Assembly: GCA_022572355.1 (NCBI GenBank)
Contig: JACZWC010000008.1
Location: 1 to 64,000 of the forward strand
Reading direction: 5' to 3'
Source: Bacteroidota bacterium
GTDB taxonomy: Bacteria > Bacteroidota > Bacteroidia > NORP154
DNA: 64,000 nt
Part shown: piece after piece, positions 52,665 through 64,000 of the stretch
Numbering within the stretch: position 1 is the first letter of the stretch
Layout: each line of letters begins with the position of its first letter
Notes under the pieces: model-generated
What the model saw: only the letters and a program-made list of their open reading frames with translations
Databases searched by the model: none
Told to the model about the DNA's origin: nothing
Translations under genes and position numbers: made by a program

Positions 52665-53111
52665 ATGGCAAAAGAAATTATAGGCATAATTAAACTCCAA
52701 ATTCGTGGAGGCGCTGCAAATCCCGCCCCTCCTGTAGGCCCGGCATTGGGTGCCAAGGGAGTGAATATTATGGAATTTTGTAAGCAGTTCAATGCGAGAA
52801 CTGAGGATAAAAGGGGTAAAATATTGCCAACTGTAATCACCGTATTCAAGGACAAGTCTTTCGATTTTATTATTAAAACACCTCCTGCGGCAGTGCAAAT
52901 AAAGGAAGCCTTAAAACTTAAATCCGGATCTCCAGAGTCAAATCGCCAGAAAGTGGGTACGATTACCTGGGAACAGCTAGGAAAAATTGCTGAGGACAAA
53001 ATGGTGGATTTAAATGCGTTTACACCAGAATCAGCAATGAGAATGATAGCGGGAACGGCGAGAAGCATGGGAGTAAGAGTAAAGGGAAAAATGCCAACAC
53101 CAAATAACTAA
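52665..53111 (+). CDS. rplK: 50S ribosomal protein uL11
   Basis: A 148-residue ribosomal protein with the classic sequence [20 protein letters not shown] and a C-terminal rRNA-binding domain ([19 protein letters not shown]). It forms the GTPase-associated centre with the L10-L12 stalk. It is next to rplA, with a 5-base gap. Confidence 0.98.
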   Translation: MAKEIIGIIKLQIRGGAANPAPPVGPALGAKGVNIMEFCKQFNARTEDKRGKILPTVITVFKDKSFDFIIKTPPAAVQIKEALKLKSGSPESNRQKVGTITWEQLGKIAEDKMVDLNAFTPESAMRMIAGTARSMGVRVKGKMPTPNN

Positions 53112-53116
53112 GACCA

Positions 53117-53815
53117 ATGGCAAAGTTGAGTAAAGCAAGAAAAGAAGCATTGTCAAAAATTGAAGTTGACAAAGTGTATACTTTAAGTGAGGCGAGCAAA
53201 CTTGTAAAGGAGATAACAAGCTCAAAGTTTGATGCCTCTGTGGATATTGACATCAAATTGGGCGTTGATCCAAAAAATGCGAACCAAATGGTAAGAGGTA
53301 CTGCCGCCTTACCTCATGGTACGGGTAAGGATCTTAAAGTTCTTGTTCTATGTTCCGATGAAAATATAAAAGAGGCCAAAGATGCCGGCGCAGATATTGT
53401 TGGTTTAGACGACCTCATTAAGAAGATACGAGAAGGATGGGTTGATTTTGATGTTATTATCACAACACCAGCTGTGATGCCAAAGATTGGAGCATTGGGT
53501 AAGGTATTGGGCCCTAGGGGTTTGATGCCCAATCCAAAATCGGGAACGGTTACTACGAATATTGGCAAAGCTGTAGAGGATGTTAAGAAGGGTAAGATTG
53601 ATTTTAAAGTGGATAAGTACGGAATTATTCACACCATGATTGGAAAAGCTTCTTTTGATGCTAAAAAGATTGAGGAAAATGCGAATGAAGTACTTCAAGT
53701 TATCCTGAAGTTAAAGCCCAGCTCAGCAAAAGGAACCTATATGAAAAGTGTGACTATGTCGAGCACAATGAGCCCTGGTATAAAAATAGATACAAGGGCC
53801 CTGGAAAAAGCTTAA
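53117..53815 (+). CDS. rplA: 50S ribosomal protein uL1
   Basis: A 232-residue two-domain protein. The signature [17 protein letters not shown] marks the family. It forms the L1 stalk that releases deacylated tRNA and can repress its own operon in other bacteria. The core [11 protein letters not shown] and the C-terminal [17 protein letters not shown] are also present. Confidence 0.98.
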   Translation: MAKLSKARKEALSKIEVDKVYTLSEASKLVKEITSSKFDASVDIDIKLGVDPKNANQMVRGTAALPHGTGKDLKVLVLCSDENIKEAKDAGADIVGLDDLIKKIREGWVDFDVIITTPAVMPKIGALGKVLGPRGLMPNPKSGTVTTNIGKAVEDVKKGKIDFKVDKYGIIHTMIGKASFDAKKIEENANEVLQVILKLKPSSAKGTYMKSVTMSSTMSPGIKIDTRALEKA

Positions 53816-53854
53816 AGTATTTAGGTAACAATAATTCAAAGAGTACCAGATAAA

Positions 53855-54835
53855 ATGACAAGAGAAGAAAAGGAACAGCTTATTGGAGATCTAACGGAAA
53901 AGTTGGAACAGACTTCCAATTTTTACCTGACGGATATATCCGGACTTACTGTTATTGAGTCAAATAATTTAAGAAGGTTATGCTTCAACAAAGGCGTTGA
54001 GTTAAGAGTGGTTAAGAACACTTTACTCAAAAAAGCCATGGAAAGGGCGGAAGGAAATTATGATGAATCTTATGAGGTTCTCAAAGGAAACACCGCTCTC
54101 TTCTTTTCCGAATCCGGAAGTCTTCCTGCAAAATTGATTGTGGATTTTAGAAAAAAAAGCGATCGGCCTATCCTAAAGGCAGCTTTTGTTGAGCAAACCT
54201 TTTATTTCGGTGATGAGGAGTTAAAAACACTCGCTACAATCAAATCAAAAAACGAGTTGATTGGAGATGTAATTGGACTCCTTCAGTCACCTATTGCAAA
54301 TGTTATATCTGGACTTAAATCAGGTGGATCAACGCTATCGGGAATCTTGAAAGCATTGGAAGAAAGGCCAGAGCAACCTTCTGATGTTGAAGAACCTGCT
54401 GCGGAGACAAAATCCAACGAGTCATCTACAGAGGACGCAAACGCGGAAGGAGAGACAGCTGACGCGTCCGACGACAAGTCATCCGACTTGTCTCCCGACG
54501 TGTCTGACGACGTGTCATCCGAAGCTGAAGCGAAGGATGAAGCTTCAGCGGAGTCAGAAGCTGAGGCGAAGGGAGAAGAGGATGCAAAGGATGAAGGTTC
54601 AGCGGAAGCTGAAGAATTGGTAAAAAAGGATGAAGCGGAATCGGAAGATGGCGCTGACAATACAGAAACTGAAACAAAAACTGAAGAGGACGCTGAGAAA
54701 GCTGACAATCCGATAGCTATCGGATCAGAGGAGGAGAATACTCCAGAAGAAGATAATAAAGATGCTTCCACTGATAATTCTGATGAAGAAGGTGAAACTT
54801 CTGAAGAAGAATCAGAACCTAAGAATGAAAACTAA
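53855..54835 (+). CDS. rplJ: 50S ribosomal protein uL10 with a long acidic tail
   Basis: A 326-residue protein, while uL10 is normally about 165-180. The first 172 residues are a normal uL10, from MTREEKEQLIGDLTEKLEQT to the C-terminal helix that binds L7/L12 (SPIANVISGLKSGGSTLSGI). Then some 154 residues follow, very rich in Glu, Ser, Asp and Ala (ASDDKSSDLSPDVSDDVSSE; EAKGEEDAKDEGSAEAEEL), predicted to be disordered and strongly negative. The tail DNA contains palindromic segments (54473-54492; 54708-54725). The ribosome-binding part is complete, so the protein should function; the tail's role is unknown. Confidence 0.96.
   Translation: MTREEKEQLIGDLTEKLEQTSNFYLTDISGLTVIESNNLRRLCFNKGVELRVVKNTLLKKAMERAEGNYDESYEVLKGNTALFFSESGSLPAKLIVDFRKKSDRPILKAAFVEQTFYFGDEELKTLATIKSKNELIGDVIGLLQSPIANVISGLKSGGSTLSGILKALEERPEQPSDVEEPAAETKSNESSTEDANAEGETADASDDKSSDLSPDVSDDVSSEAEAKDEASAESEAEAKGEEDAKDEGSAEAEELVKKDEAESEDGADNTETETKTEEDAEKADNPIAIGSEEENTPEEDNKDASTDNSDEEGETSEEESEPKNEN
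54473..54725. repeat. Palindromic and direct repeats inside the rplJ tail
   Basis: GACAAGTC-ATCC-GACTTGTC at 54473-54492 is a perfect 8-bp stem. GACGTGTC occurs twice (54497-54504, 54509-54516). ATCCGATAGCTATCGGAT at 54708-54725 is a perfect 18-base palindrome. They are read in frame as DKSSDLS, DVSDDVSS and NPIAIGS. The last resembles the palindrome before tuf. Confidence 0.8.
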
Positions 54836-54870
54836 ATAATAAAAACGTATAACACTAAAATTCAATTAAA

Positions 54871-55254
54871 ATGGCAGATTTAAAAACTTTTGCGGATCAG
54901 TTGGTAAACTTAACCGTTAAGGAGGTAAATGAATTAGCTCAGATATTAAAAGATGAGCATGGAATAGAGCCCGCTGCTGCGGCTCCTGTTGCTGTTGCTG
55001 CTGCCACTGGTGGTGGAGCTGAAGGCGATGCTGGAGAAGAGAAGTCTTCTTTTGATGTTGTTCTAAAGGCACCAGGTGGAGCTAAGCTTGCAATTGTGAA
55101 ACTGGTTAAGGAATTAACTGGATTGGGATTGAAGGAAGCGAAGGAAATCGTTGATGCAGCGCCAAAGGCTATTAAAGAAGGAGTAACCAAGGATGAAGCT
55201 GAATCATTGAAAAAACAACTGGAAGAAGCTGGAGCTGAAGTAGAACTTGCGTAA
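54871..55254 (+). CDS. rplL: 50S ribosomal protein bL12
   Basis: A 127-residue stalk protein. N-terminal dimer domain ([20 protein letters not shown]), Ala-rich hinge ([20 protein letters not shown]) and the C-terminal domain [20 protein letters not shown] that recruits elongation factors. It follows rplJ by 35 bases, the usual pair. Confidence 0.98.
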   Translation: MADLKTFADQLVNLTVKEVNELAQILKDEHGIEPAAAAPVAVAAATGGGAEGDAGEEKSSFDVVLKAPGGAKLAIVKLVKELTGLGLKEAKEIVDAAPKAIKEGVTKDEAESLKKQLEEAGAEVELA

Positions 55255-55334
55255 TCAGCATTTTTCGGGCTTTTAAATTTTTTTCCACCATAAACTTTCT
55301 GGAAAGATTGAATAATCAAACAAAGGTATTTTTT

Positions 55335-55381
55335 GCACTACGGATCGATATTCCCACAACGGAATTAGAAGCCCGGAGTGC
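55335..55381 (+). promoter_or_regulatory. Stem-loop in the rplL-rpoB leader
   Basis: GCACTACGG (55335-55343) pairs with CCGGAGTGC (55373-55381) with one mismatch. It lies in a 243-base gap where the E. coli operon has an attenuator and RNase III site. A TACATTTG at 55388-55395 could be a secondary -7 element. The function is inferred. Confidence 0.4.
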
Positions 55382-55497
55382 ATAAAATACATTTGAGTTG
55401 TTGTTATATCTTCAGCAGGATTGAAGAGGAAGGGAATTTATTAGTTGTATGACGTTCATTAATAATTCTATTTACTAAGCACTAAACTATAAACAAC

Positions 55498-58400
55498 GTG
55501 GTAAAGAGTGAAAAAATACCGAGAATAAGTTTCTCATCGACAAATAATCCGATACCATATCCTGATTTTCTAGAGGTTCAGTTGAAGTCTTTCAAAGACT
55601 TTTTTCAATTGGAAACCGCTCCTGAAAATCGTTTCAACGAAGGATTGTACAAAGTATTTAGTGAGAACTTTCCGATAACAGATTCAAGAAATAACTTTGT
55701 ACTGGAGTTTATCGACTACTTCGTTGATCCACCAAGATATACGATAGATGAGTGTATTGAACGAGGAGTTTCGTATAGTTTACCACTGAAAGCCAAACTC
55801 AAACTCTATTGCACTGATCCGGAACACGAGGATTTCGAAACCATTGTGCAAGATGTTTACCTGGGTGTAATACCTTATATGACACCCAAGGGAACCTTTG
55901 TTATAAATGGTGCAGAAAGAGTGGTTGTATCTCAGTTACACAGATCTCCCGGGGTATTTTTTGGACAGAGTTTCCATGCAAATGGAACCAAGCTATACTC
56001 TGCAAGAGTGATACCATTTAGAGGTTCCTGGATTGAATTCTCTACGGACATCAATCAGGTGATGCACGCCTATATCGATAGAAAGAAGAAGTTACCAGTA
56101 ACAACATTGCTTCGTGCGATTGGTTTCGAAACTGATAAGGATATTTTGGCAATATTTGACCTGGCTGATGAGATTAAAGTCAGTAAGGCAGGTATAAAGA
56201 AAGTATTGGGGCGAAAGCTGGCAGCAAGGGTTCTGAAAACGTGGATAGAGGATTTTGTTGATGAAGATACCGGCGAAGTTGTATCTATTGAAAGAAATGA
56301 GATAGTAATAGATCGTGAAATAGTCCTGGAGAAGGAACATATTGAGCAGATCTTGGATTCCGGATCAAAAACGATCATACTGCATAAAGAAGATGTAGTT
56401 GCTTCCGACTATGCCATTATTTACAATACACTGCAAAAAGATCCTTGTAACTCAGAAAAGGATGCTATTGAATACATCTACAGGCTGCTGAGAAATGCTG
56501 AGCCACCAGATGAAGAAACAGCAAGGGGAGTAATAGATAAACTGTTCTTCTCAGAGAAGAGGTATGACCTCGGCGAAGTAGGTAGATACAGGATAAACAA
56601 GAAATTGGAATTGGATATTAATCCCGACACCCGGGTCCTCACCAACGAAGATATTATCTCAATTATTAAGTACTTGATCAAATTGATCAATTCCAAAACG
56701 GATGTGGATGATATCGATCACCTGAGCAATCGTAGGGTGAGAACAGTTGGAGAACAGTTGTACACACAATTTGGTGTAGGATTGGCGAGAATGGCTCGTA
56801 CCATTAGGGAGAGAATGAATGTCAGAGACAACGAAGTGTTTACGCCTATTGATCTTATCAATGCGAAGACGCTTTCTGCTGTTATTAACTCGTTCTTTGG
56901 AACTAACCAACTCTCTCAGTTTCTGGATCAAACGAATCCTCTGGCTGAGTTAACGCACAAGCGGAGAATGTCCGCACTGGGGCCCGGTGGTCTGTCCAGG
57001 GAAAGAGCGGGCTTTGAGGTTAGAGACGTGCACTACACGCATTACGGCAGGTTGTGTACTATTGAAACTCCCGAAGGGCCAAATATTGGACTGATTTCTT
57101 CCTTATGTGTGTATGCGAAGATTAATTCACTTGGATTTATTGAAACACCTTATCGAACAGTTACTAACGGGGTTGTAGAATTCAATAGTGAGGTTAAATA
57201 TCTTACAGCTGAAGAAGAAGACAAACAAGTAATCGCACAAGCAAATGCACCGTTGACTGATGCAGGCAAGTTTGTGAACAAGAGAGTGAAGGCCAGATAT
57301 GAGGGAGACTTTCCAGTGGTAGAACCCAAGAAAGTAAGCTTGATGGACGTAGCGCCAAATCAGATTACTTCCATCGCAGCCTCTTTGATTACATTTTTAG
57401 AGCATGATGACGCAAACAGAGCGCTCATGGGCTCAAATATGATGAGACAAGCTGTTCCATTGCTCATGCCTCAAGTTCCAATTGTTGGAACAGGATTAGA
57501 AGCACACGTTGCGCACGACTCTCGGGTATTGATAAATTCGGAAGGAGATGGAGTTGTTGAATTTGTCGATGCCAATGAAATCATCATACGCTATACGAGA
57601 AGTGATGAAGAGAAATTGGTGAGTTTTGAGGATGATGTGAAGGTATATAAATTAACAAAGTTCAGAAAGACCAATCAGAATACTTGCGTTAACCTCAGAC
57701 CCATCGTTAAGCGGGGCGAAAAGGTGAAAGCAGGCCAGGTGCTTTGTGAAGGCTATGGAACTGAAAATGGAGAGTTGGCTCTTGGAAGAAACCTCAAAGT
57801 GGCGTTCATGCCCTGGAAGGGTTATAACTTTGAAGATGCTATCGTAATATCAGAAAAGGTGGTACGTGAGGATATTTTCACGTCTATCCACATTGATGAA
57901 TTTCAACTCGAGGTAAGAGATACCAAAAGAGGATTGGAAGAGCTCACTGCTGATATTCCAAATGTAAGTGAAGAAGCCACCAAAGATCTCGATGAAAATG
58001 GATTAATAAGAGTAGGTGCTGATGTAAGATCAGGAGATATCCTTATCGGTAAAATAACACCTAAAGGAGAATCAGACCCTTCTCCGGAAGAAAAGTTGTT
58101 GAGAGCGATTTTTGGTGATAAAGCCGGTGATGTGAAAGACGCTTCATTGAAAACACCTCCTTCATTTGAGGGTATTGTTATCAATAAGAAACTCTTTGCA
58201 AAATCCATGAAGGATGCCAAAACAAGGGCAGAGGATAAGAAAGTCATTGCTAAATTGGACGAAGACTTCGAAGTTAAAGCCGGAGATATTAAGTCGAAAT
58301 TGGTTGACAAGTTGTTTATCCTGGTGAGTGGTAAAACATCTCAGGGTGTTCAAAATAAGTTTAGAGAACAGGTTATTGCCAAGGGAACGAAGTTTACGCA

Positions 58401-59307
58401 GAAGCTGTTGCAGAAAGTAGATTTTACGGACATAAGCCCCAACAAATGGACAACCGATAAAAAGAAGAATGAACTCATCAAGATCTTGCTTCATAACTAT
58501 AATATCAAGCTGAAAGATCTGCTGGGAGAGATTAAGAGGGAGAAATTTACCATCTCTATCGGTGATGAATTGCCAAAAGGTATCATCCAGATGGCTAAAA
58601 TCTATGTTGCCCAAAAGCGAAAGCTTAAAGTAGGTGATAAGATGGCTGGCCGACATGGAAATAAGGGTATTGTCGCTAAAATTGTAGCAGCTGAGGATAT
58701 GCCATTTTTGGAAGATGGAACACCGGTAGATATCGTTCTAAATCCACTTGGTGTACCTTCCCGAATGAACCTGGGACAGATTTATGAAACTGTGTTGGGC
58801 TGGGCAGGAGAGAAGTTAGGTGTTAAATTTTCTACTCCAATTTTTGATGGTGCTTCACTGGAAGACATAGAAGAGTACACTCAAAAGGCCGGACTTCCAT
58901 CCTTTGGTAAAACGTATCTGTATGATGGAGGAACAGGTGAAAAATTCGATCAGCCCGCAACTGTAGGGGTTATCTACATGCTTAAGCTTGGGCACATGAT
59001 CGACGATAAGATGCACTCACGTTCAATCGGACCATACTCATTGATTACCCAGCAACCTTTAGGAGGAAAAGCACAGTTTGGTGGTCAGAGGTTTGGAGAG
59101 ATGGAAGTTTGGGCGCTGGAGGCATTTGGTGCAGCAAACATACTTCAGGAAGTATTAACGGTTAAATCAGACGATGTTATTGGTAGGGCAAAAACCTATG
59201 AAGCGATCGTTAAAGGAGAGCCCATGCCAAAACCAGGAATCCCTGAATCATTTAACGTTTTGCTTCATGAATTGAGAGGTTTATGTTTAAACATTACGCT
59301 GGACTGA
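55498..59307 (+). CDS. rpoB: DNA-directed RNA polymerase subunit beta
   Basis: A 1269-residue protein with a GTG start. Motifs include the rifampicin-region sequence [20 protein letters not shown], then [19 protein letters not shown], and the catalytic-region [17 protein letters not shown]. The C-terminus ends [15 protein letters not shown]. The wild-type-like rif-region residues suggest no high-level rifampicin resistance at this site (inference). Its ORF is 51 bases before rpoC. A 243-base leader separates it from rplL. Confidence 0.99.
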   Translation: MVKSEKIPRISFSSTNNPIPYPDFLEVQLKSFKDFFQLETAPENRFNEGLYKVFSENFPITDSRNNFVLEFIDYFVDPPRYTIDECIERGVSYSLPLKAKLKLYCTDPEHEDFETIVQDVYLGVIPYMTPKGTFVINGAERVVVSQLHRSPGVFFGQSFHANGTKLYSARVIPFRGSWIEFSTDINQVMHAYIDRKKKLPVTTLLRAIGFETDKDILAIFDLADEIKVSKAGIKKVLGRKLAARVLKTWIEDFVDEDTGEVVSIERNEIVIDREIVLEKEHIEQILDSGSKTIILHKEDVVASDYAIIYNTLQKDPCNSEKDAIEYIYRLLRNAEPPDEETARGVIDKLFFSEKRYDLGEVGRYRINKKLELDINPDTRVLTNEDIISIIKYLIKLINSKTDVDDIDHLSNRRVRTVGEQLYTQFGVGLARMARTIRERMNVRDNEVFTPIDLINAKTLSAVINSFFGTNQLSQFLDQTNPLAELTHKRRMSALGPGGLSRERAGFEVRDVHYTHYGRLCTIETPEGPNIGLISSLCVYAKINSLGFIETPYRTVTNGVVEFNSEVKYLTAEEEDKQVIAQANAPLTDAGKFVNKRVKARYEGDFPVVEPKKVSLMDVAPNQITSIAASLITFLEHDDANRALMGSNMMRQAVPLLMPQVPIVGTGLEAHVAHDSRVLINSEGDGVVEFVDANEIIIRYTRSDEEKLVSFEDDVKVYKLTKFRKTNQNTCVNLRPIVKRGEKVKAGQVLCEGYGTENGELALGRNLKVAFMPWKGYNFEDAIVISEKVVREDIFTSIHIDEFQLEVRDTKRGLEELTADIPNVSEEATKDLDENGLIRVGADVRSGDILIGKITPKGESDPSPEEKLLRAIFGDKAGDVKDASLKTPPSFEGIVINKKLFAKSMKDAKTRAEDKKVIAKLDEDFEVKAGDIKSKLVDKLFILVSGKTSQGVQNKFREQVIAKGTKFTQKLLQKVDFTDISPNKWTTDKKKNELIKILLHNYNIKLKDLLGEIKREKFTISIGDELPKGIIQMAKIYVAQKRKLKVGDKMAGRHGNKGIVAKIVAAEDMPFLEDGTPVDIVLNPLGVPSRMNLGQIYETVLGWAGEKLGVKFSTPIFDGASLEDIEEYTQKAGLPSFGKTYLYDGGTGEKFDQPATVGVIYMLKLGHMIDDKMHSRSIGPYSLITQQPLGGKAQFGGQRFGEMEVWALEAFGAANILQEVLTVKSDDVIGRAKTYEAIVKGEPMPKPGIPESFNVLLHELRGLCLNITLD

Positions 59308-59358
59308 TAACAATATAGAATAAAGTATTTCACACAATTTAAGTAATCGAGCATAATT

Positions 59359-62300
59359 ATGGCCTATAGAAGAGATAGCAGAGAATCAAAACAAAAAAGT
59401 GACTTTACCAGTATCACCATTGGCTTAGCATCACCAGAACTAGTTCTGGAACGATCAAGTGGTGAAGTACTTAAACCAGAAACAATCAATTACAGAACAT
59501 ACAAACCAGAAAGAGATGGATTGTTCTGTGAGAGAATCTTTGGCCCTGTAAAAGATTGGGAATGTCATTGCGGTAAGTACAAGCGGATCAGATATAAGGG
59601 TATTATCTGTGACCGATGTGGTGTAGAAGTTACTGAAAAGAAAGTAAGGAGAGAGAGAATGGGACACATCGCATTGGTAGTTCCTGTTTGTCATATTTGG
59701 TACTTCCGATCACTGCCTAATAAAATTGGATATCTCTTAGGCCTTCCGACAAAAAAATTGGATACCATTATCTATTATGAACGATATGTGGTTATCAAGG
59801 CCGGTAATGGTACCGCCATGAACGCCGAAGATGAACCGGTACAATACCTCGATTTTTTGACGGAAGAGGAGTACTTCGATGTTCTCGATACACTTCCGAA
59901 AGAGAATCAGTACCTGGATGATACGGATCCTGAAAAATTCATCGCTAAAATGGGCGCCGAAGCCGTTCGTGATCTGCTCGCAGGACTGGACCTCGACGAA
60001 CTTTCATATGACTTGCGCCATAAAGCAAATACCGAAACCTCCCAGCAAAGAAAAAATGAAGCACTAAAAAGACTTCAGGTCGTTGAAGGGTTCCGTGAAG
60101 CCAATAAAAATATTGAGAATAGGCCTGAGTGGATGGTGGTTAAAGTAGTGCCGGTAATTCCACCTGAATTGAGGCCATTGGTGCCACTTGACGGAGGTAG
60201 ATTTGCAACATCTGACCTGAATGACCTCTATAGAAGGGTTATTATTAGAAACAACAGGTTGAAGAGGCTGATTGAAATCAAAGCTCCTGAGGTTATTCTT
60301 AGAAATGAGAAGAGAATGCTCCAGGAATCAGTTGACTCGCTCTTCGATAATTCTAGAAAATCCAGCGCTGTTAAAACAGATGCCAATCGACCATTAAAAT
60401 CATTGAGCGACAGCTTGAAGGGTAAGCAGGGAAGATTCCGGCAAAATCTATTGGGAAAGAGGGTTGACTATTCAGCTCGTTCCGTTATTGTTGTTGGGCC
60501 TAATTTGAAGCTGCATGAATGTGGTATTCCTAAAGCAATGGCCGCAGAATTGTTCAAGCCTTTTATTATAAGGAAAATGATCGAGCGGGGTGTTGTAAAA
60601 ACTGTTAAATCCGCCAAGAAGTTGGTTGATAAAAAGGAACCGATCATCTGGGATATTCTTGAAAACGTGCTGAAAGGCCATCCTGTTCTTTTAAACAGGG
60701 CTCCTACACTGCACAGATTGGGAATTCAGGCGTTTCAGCCAAAACTTATTGAGGGCAAGGCAATCCAACTCCACCCGTTGGTATGTACTGCATTTAACGC
60801 TGACTTTGACGGTGACCAAATGGCAGTTCATGTTCCGTTGGGAAATGCTGCAATCATTGAGGCTCAAATACTCATGCTTGCATCTCACAATATCCTGAAC
60901 CCTGCAAACGGTGCACCTATCACGGTGCCTTCTCAGGATATGGTTCTGGGATTATACTACATGACCAAAGGAAATTATGCGGATGGAGATGAAGCGGCGA
61001 AGGGTAAGGGAATTACGTTTTACTCTCCCGATGAAGTGATGATTGCATACAATGAAGGCAAAGTTAATTTGCATGCTCCTATTAAGGTGAGGGTGGATAC
61101 GATTGAGGACGATGAACCAGTGATCAAGATACTCGAGACCACAGTTGGAAGGGTTATGTTTAATAGAGTTGTACCTAAAGAAGTTGGATATATCAACGAA
61201 CTGTTAACAAAGAAATCCTTGCGGGACATCATTGGAAAGATTCTAAAGGTCTCCGGAGTTGCTAAGACTGCCACTTTTCTGGATGATATCAAGGACCTTG
61301 GATTTAACATGGCCTTCAAAGGAGGACTATCCTTTAATCTGGACGATATTAAAGTTCCAGAAATTAAAGCAGAACTTATAAAAGAGGGATATAAGCAAGT
61401 TGATGAGGTAATGGTCAATTACAACATGGGTTTTATAACCAACAATGAGCGGTATAATCAGATAATTGATATCTGGACGCATACCAATTCAAAACTGACT
61501 CAAACCCTCATGACTCAGATCGCAAATGATCAAAATGGGTTTAATTCTGTATTTATGATGCTCGATTCAGGTGCCCGAGGCTCTAAAGAACAAATTCGTC
61601 AACTCTCAGGTATGAGAGGTTTGATGGCCAAGCCACAGAAATCAGGAGCTTCAGGTGGAGAAATTATCGAAAACCCAATTCTTGCCAACTTTAAGGAAGG
61701 ATTATCGATTCTGGAGTACTTCATCTCAACACACGGTGCAAGGAAAGGATTGGCGGATACAGCGCTTAAAACTGCGGATGCTGGTTACCTGACCAGACGA
61801 CTGGTTGACGTAGCGCAAGACGTAGTTATCATTGATGAAAACTGTGGTACGCTGCGTGGCATTGCCATGTCAGATCTTAAGAATAACGAGGAAATGGTGG
61901 AGTCAATGACTGACCGCATCCTTGGAAGATCAGTATTAAATGATCTTCACGATCCTATTACTGGAGACCTTATCGCGGAAGCGGGAGATATGCTCACCGA
62001 AGAGATTTGTGAAGTTATTACGGAAACACCTATTGAATCCGTAGAAATTCGATCCGTATTAACATGCGAATCGAAAAGGGGAGTTTGTGTTAAATGTTAT
62101 GGACGAAACCTGGCTACTGGAGCCATTGTTCAAAAAGGAGAAGCTGTTGGTGTAATTGCCGCCCAATCGATAGGTGAGCCTGGAACCCAGCTTACATTGA
62201 GAACATTCCACGTTGGTGGTACTGCCTCTACGATTGCACAGGAGTCTAGAATTGAAGCCAAGCACGATGGAATCCTTGAAATTGAGGAATTGAAAGTTGT

Positions 62301-63708
62301 GAAGAGCAAGGATATTGAAGGTAAGAAAGTGAATAAGGTGATTGGCAGATCTGCAGAAATGCGCATTGTCAATCCTAACACAAAGATTGTTCTTACCACA
62401 TCAAATATCCCTTATGGAGCCGAACTTTTTGCAAAGCATGGAAGCACGGTTACAAAGGGCGATCTTATTTGTCAGTGGGATCCATACAACGCAGTTATCA
62501 TCGGAGAATTTGCTGGCAAACTCAATTTTGAGGACATTGATGAGGGTATTACCTACAAGGTTGAAATGGACGAACAAACTGGATATAAGGAAAAAGTGAT
62601 TGTGGAGCGCAAGGACAAGACAAAAAATCCTATGATCCATATCCTTTCTGGTAAGAAGGTTCTCAAGTCTTACACAATTCCGGTAGGAGCCCATATCATT
62701 GTGAGTGACAAGGATAAGATTGAAGCGGGCCAGGTTTTGGTAAAGATTCCTCGTAAGGCTGGTAAATCTGGTGATATTACGGGAGGACTTCCAAGAGTGA
62801 CCGAATTGTTTGAAGCGAGAAACCCATCCAATCCGGCTGTAGTTTCGGAAATTGATGGTGTGGTTGAATTTGGTAAGATCAAGCGTGGAAATCAGGAGAT
62901 CATAGTCGAATCAAAAACAGGAGAAGTTAAGAAGTATCTTGTTTCTCTATCGAAGCATATACTTATTCAGGAAAATGACTATGTAAAAGCCGGTATGCCA
63001 CTTTCGGATGGCGCCACCACACCTGCAGATATATTAGCTATTCAGGGGCCAACCACCGTTCAGGCTTATATTGTTAATGAAGTGCAGGAAGTTTACCGTC
63101 TGCAGGGTGTAAAGATCAACGACAAGCATTTTGAGGTAATTGTAAGGCAAATGATGAGAAAAGTATTCATTGAGGAAGCTGGAGATACGAAGTTCCTTGA
63201 AAAGCAAATTGTAGACAAAATTGATTTTGTTGCAGAGAATGACTGGATATATGGCAAGATGGTTATTGAAGAACCCGGTGATTCACCAAACTTGAAGTCG
63301 GGTCAAATTGTAAATTCCCGAAAATTAAGAGATGAGATTTCTGTGCTGAAGAGAAAGGATTTGGCGTTGCCTGAATCAAGAGATGCCATTCCAGCTACGT
63401 CAAGCCCAATCTTACAGGGAATTACACGTGCCTCACTCAGGGTTAAGAGCTTTATCTCAGCGGCGTCATTCCAGGAAACAACAAAAGTTCTGAATGAAGC
63501 CGCTATTTCTGGCAAGCGTGATCCATTGTTAGGCCTCAAAGAGAATGTCATTGTAGGACACCTTATTCCCGCGGGTACTGGATTAAGAGAATATAGCGAC
63601 CTTATCATTGGTTCTCAGGAGGAATATGATAAACTCACTGGTGGTGTTGCTGCCAAGGTAGAGCGGAAAGAAAAAGGTAAGGCAAAAGAGCCTGTTGAGG
63701 TTGAATAA
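59359..63708 (+). CDS. rpoC: DNA-directed RNA polymerase subunit beta'
   Basis: A 1449-residue protein. The N-terminal zinc site is [20 protein letters not shown], and the active-site Mg triad is NADFDGD at 480-486. The second zinc site [15 protein letters not shown] and the trigger-loop region [20 protein letters not shown] split over two segments are present. The last about 20 residues are charged ([15 protein letters not shown]). It is the catalytic subunit and follows rpoB in the usual order. Confidence 0.99.
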   Translation: MAYRRDSRESKQKSDFTSITIGLASPELVLERSSGEVLKPETINYRTYKPERDGLFCERIFGPVKDWECHCGKYKRIRYKGIICDRCGVEVTEKKVRRERMGHIALVVPVCHIWYFRSLPNKIGYLLGLPTKKLDTIIYYERYVVIKAGNGTAMNAEDEPVQYLDFLTEEEYFDVLDTLPKENQYLDDTDPEKFIAKMGAEAVRDLLAGLDLDELSYDLRHKANTETSQQRKNEALKRLQVVEGFREANKNIENRPEWMVVKVVPVIPPELRPLVPLDGGRFATSDLNDLYRRVIIRNNRLKRLIEIKAPEVILRNEKRMLQESVDSLFDNSRKSSAVKTDANRPLKSLSDSLKGKQGRFRQNLLGKRVDYSARSVIVVGPNLKLHECGIPKAMAAELFKPFIIRKMIERGVVKTVKSAKKLVDKKEPIIWDILENVLKGHPVLLNRAPTLHRLGIQAFQPKLIEGKAIQLHPLVCTAFNADFDGDQMAVHVPLGNAAIIEAQILMLASHNILNPANGAPITVPSQDMVLGLYYMTKGNYADGDEAAKGKGITFYSPDEVMIAYNEGKVNLHAPIKVRVDTIEDDEPVIKILETTVGRVMFNRVVPKEVGYINELLTKKSLRDIIGKILKVSGVAKTATFLDDIKDLGFNMAFKGGLSFNLDDIKVPEIKAELIKEGYKQVDEVMVNYNMGFITNNERYNQIIDIWTHTNSKLTQTLMTQIANDQNGFNSVFMMLDSGARGSKEQIRQLSGMRGLMAKPQKSGASGGEIIENPILANFKEGLSILEYFISTHGARKGLADTALKTADAGYLTRRLVDVAQDVVIIDENCGTLRGIAMSDLKNNEEMVESMTDRILGRSVLNDLHDPITGDLIAEAGDMLTEEICEVITETPIESVEIRSVLTCESKRGVCVKCYGRNLATGAIVQKGEAVGVIAAQSIGEPGTQLTLRTFHVGGTASTIAQESRIEAKHDGILEIEELKVVKSKDIEGKKVNKVIGRSAEMRIVNPNTKIVLTTSNIPYGAELFAKHGSTVTKGDLICQWDPYNAVIIGEFAGKLNFEDIDEGITYKVEMDEQTGYKEKVIVERKDKTKNPMIHILSGKKVLKSYTIPVGAHIIVSDKDKIEAGQVLVKIPRKAGKSGDITGGLPRVTELFEARNPSNPAVVSEIDGVVEFGKIKRGNQEIIVESKTGEVKKYLVSLSKHILIQENDYVKAGMPLSDGATTPADILAIQGPTTVQAYIVNEVQEVYRLQGVKINDKHFEVIVRQMMRKVFIEEAGDTKFLEKQIVDKIDFVAENDWIYGKMVIEEPGDSPNLKSGQIVNSRKLRDEISVLKRKDLALPESRDAIPATSSPILQGITRASLRVKSFISAASFQETTKVLNEAAISGKRDPLLGLKENVIVGHLIPAGTGLREYSDLIIGSQEEYDKLTGGVAAKVERKEKGKAKEPVEVE

Positions 63709-63791
63709 TAGCTTGGAGCACTCCTCGCAACAAGATTCGTTAGCTAAAGGAGAGATTGTTGTAAATCTAAATCTAATTAAATCTAACAATT

Positions 63792-64000
63792 ATGGCCAAT
63801 CAGGATAATAACGACAGTAATCCACCAGCAGATCAAGCTGGCCAATTAAATATCGAATTAAGCGAAGAGATTGCGGAAGGGATTTATTCAAATCTTGCTA
63901 TTATTACGCATTCGAATTCTGAGTTCGTTGTTGACTTTATCAAGGTGATGCCCGGCACACCTAAAGCAAAGGTGAAAACCCGGATTATTCTCACTCCTCA
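63792..64000 (+). CDS. DUF3467 family protein (3' end outside window)
   Basis: Starts at the ATG at 63792 (MANQDNNDSNPPADQAGQLN) and runs off the window edge after about 69 codons. The part LSEEIAEGIYSNLAIITHSN and EFVVDFIKVMPGTPKAKVKT matches the DUF3467 family, small proteins often encoded after rpoC in Bacteroidota. Function unknown. It begins 83 bases after rpoC. Confidence 0.85.
   Translation, partial: MANQDNNDSNPPADQAGQLNIELSEEIAEGIYSNLAIITHSNSEFVVDFIKVMPGTPKAKVKTRIILTP

Noticed and set aside
54283-54771. 162-residue minus-strand frame opposite the rplJ tail
   Set aside because: Ser-rich antisense of Glu/Ala/Asp-rich codons; a mirror of the real tail, with no start context or conserved motif.

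Overview
The window looks like a chromosome segment from a Bacteroidota bacterium, probably of the Cytophagales or a related order; the order is inferred, not shown. The evidence is internal. There are C-terminal type IX secretion (T9SS) sorting domains and SprB-type adhesin repeats. Promoters have the Bacteroidota form TTTG...TAnnTTTG (for example before rpsU and before the tRNA-tuf cluster). Shine-Dalgarno sequences are mostly absent, and there are lineage-typical families such as DUF2851, PspC and DUF3467.

Layout. At 1-127 lies the right end of an IS3-family element, inserted into a large SprB-repeat adhesin (72-4496, minus) that has lost its 3' end. A ParE-type toxin-antitoxin pair (4510-5025) sits directly upstream of the adhesin. 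A three-gene proton-translocating transhydrogenase operon follows (5366-8602); its alpha-1 subunit carries an unusual acidic repeat tail. From 8743 to 16081 are metabolic and small enzyme genes: an MBL hydrolase, ilvE, a GT-C glycosyltransferase, a PhoD-like phosphatase, and a tight operon of an AhpD-like protein, a thioesterase, a VOC lipoprotein and a PH-like protein. From 16253 to 33592 is an accessory zone with a propeller-caspase protein, a desaturase, a DEAD-box helicase, a tail-fibre-like protein, a propeller lipoprotein, T9SS cargo proteins and a subtilase.

The region 33582-49673 is mostly housekeeping: tsaD, tamB, fabI, a second propeller-caspase protein, an amino-acid:cation symporter, an acyl-CoA dehydrogenase, rpsU, a tyrosine recombinase and a ribosome hibernation factor. 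From 49888 onward is a classical translation/transcription cluster: tRNA-Thr, -Tyr, -Gly, -Thr, tuf, tRNA-Trp, secE, nusG, rplK, rplA, rplJ, rplL, rpoB, rpoC and a truncated DUF3467 gene at the edge.

The most noteworthy features are: (1) two proteins that share a nearly identical caspase-like (C14) module and linker but carry unrelated beta-propeller N-termini, plus a stand-alone propeller lipoprotein; (2) long acidic low-complexity tails on two housekeeping proteins, ribosomal protein L10 and PntAA, with the L10 tail containing perfect DNA palindromes; (3) several families of dispersed palindromic repeats, one of which resembles sequence inside a sorting-domain gene; and (4) the IS-truncated adhesin. 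No complete prophage, CRISPR array or recognised defence island is visible.
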